Source of the DNA: CAYNST01 sp964641175
GTDB taxonomy: Bacteria > Pseudomonadota > Gammaproteobacteria > Pseudomonadales > Cellvibrionaceae
Assembly (NCBI GenBank): GCA_964641175.1
Contig: CAZXLJ010000001.1
Coordinates: forward strand, 10,649-74,648
Length of the DNA: 64,000 nt
Direction of reading: 5' to 3'
Shown here: one piece after another, positions 63,939-64,000 of the stretch
How the letters are laid out: each line of letters starts with the position of its first letter
Numbering within the stretch: the stretch's first letter is position 1
Notes under the pieces: model-generated
Told to the model about the DNA's origin: nothing
The model's input: only the letters and a program-made list of their open reading frames with translations
The model's database searches: none
Position numbers and translations under genes: made by a program

Positions 63939-64000
63939 ATGGATATTTCTTACCTTCTTGACGATCTCAATGACGCACAGCGACAGGCCGTGGGGGCCGC
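63939..64000 (+). CDS. uvrD: DNA helicase UvrD, 5' end only
   Basis: The first 20 codons read MDISYLLDDLNDAQRQAVGA, closely matching the start of UvrD (helicase II: MDVSYLLD..LND.QR.AV). UvrD is a superfamily 1 3'-to-5' helicase in nucleotide-excision and mismatch repair. The gene runs off the window; no catalytic motif is visible yet. Rep helicase begins differently, so UvrD is favoured. Confidence 0.85.
   Translation, partial: MDISYLLDDLNDAQRQAVGA

Overview
This 64-kb window comes from a moderately GC-rich gammaproteobacterium, probably a polysaccharide-degrading marine or soil type such as Cellvibrionales or a relative. The taxonomic hints are an argH gene divergent from an AlgZ/AlgR (LytS/LytTR) pair, a Tat-exported GH10 xylanase, a TIGR02444-type protein, an MlaA-RND operon and a UvrD start. 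The placement is inference from gene content. No tRNA, rRNA, CRISPR array or insertion sequence was seen.

Layout. (1) 28-555: a TIGR02444 protein. (2) 705-3363, minus strand: an ExbB-ExbD-ExbD-AgmX/TonB-like motor operon with overlapping genes. (3) 3509-27718: a complete type VI secretion (T6SS) locus in two divergent arms. The minus arm is tagH(fha)-tssJ-K-L-M-pppA-ppkA plus a small gene; the plus arm is tssA-B-C-tssC2-E-F-G-H. (4) 27942-33421, minus: a translationally coupled operon of three TPR proteins and a small secreted protein. (5) 33747-36423: vgrG and hcp, then a rhomboid protease. (6) 38361-44618: a CBM48 protein, argH, algZ, a solute-binding protein, a GH10 xylanase and algR. (7) 44619-55389: an AI-2E transporter, a hypothetical protein, a hybrid kinase with an ethylene-receptor-like membrane domain, an NlpC/P60 lipoprotein, a DUF2059 protein, an HPP protein, an RND/MMPL exporter and MlaA. 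(8) 55647-64000: a beta-propeller hybrid kinase, a lipoprotein with a HEFAH metallopeptidase motif, a small anchored protein, a double-HTH regulator and the first codons of uvrD.

How it fits together. The T6SS arms match the arrangement known for P. aeruginosa H1-T6SS, with three changes. A second TssC sits where hcp would be. The TagR-like FGE fold is fused to the periplasmic half of the kinase PpkA. The position of tagTSRQ holds a TolQR/AgmX-type motor. The TPR operon on the other side of the T6SS is of the kind that accompanies such motors (Agl/Glt-like envelope complexes), so the T6SS either split an ancestral motor operon or the two now work together. This is the best candidate here for an undescribed system.

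A second theme is a set of 15-bp, frame-preserving tandem repeats in five unrelated genes (tssG, tssH/clpV, two TPR genes, algZ). One of them coincides with the only assembly gap (100 N, 23921-24020).
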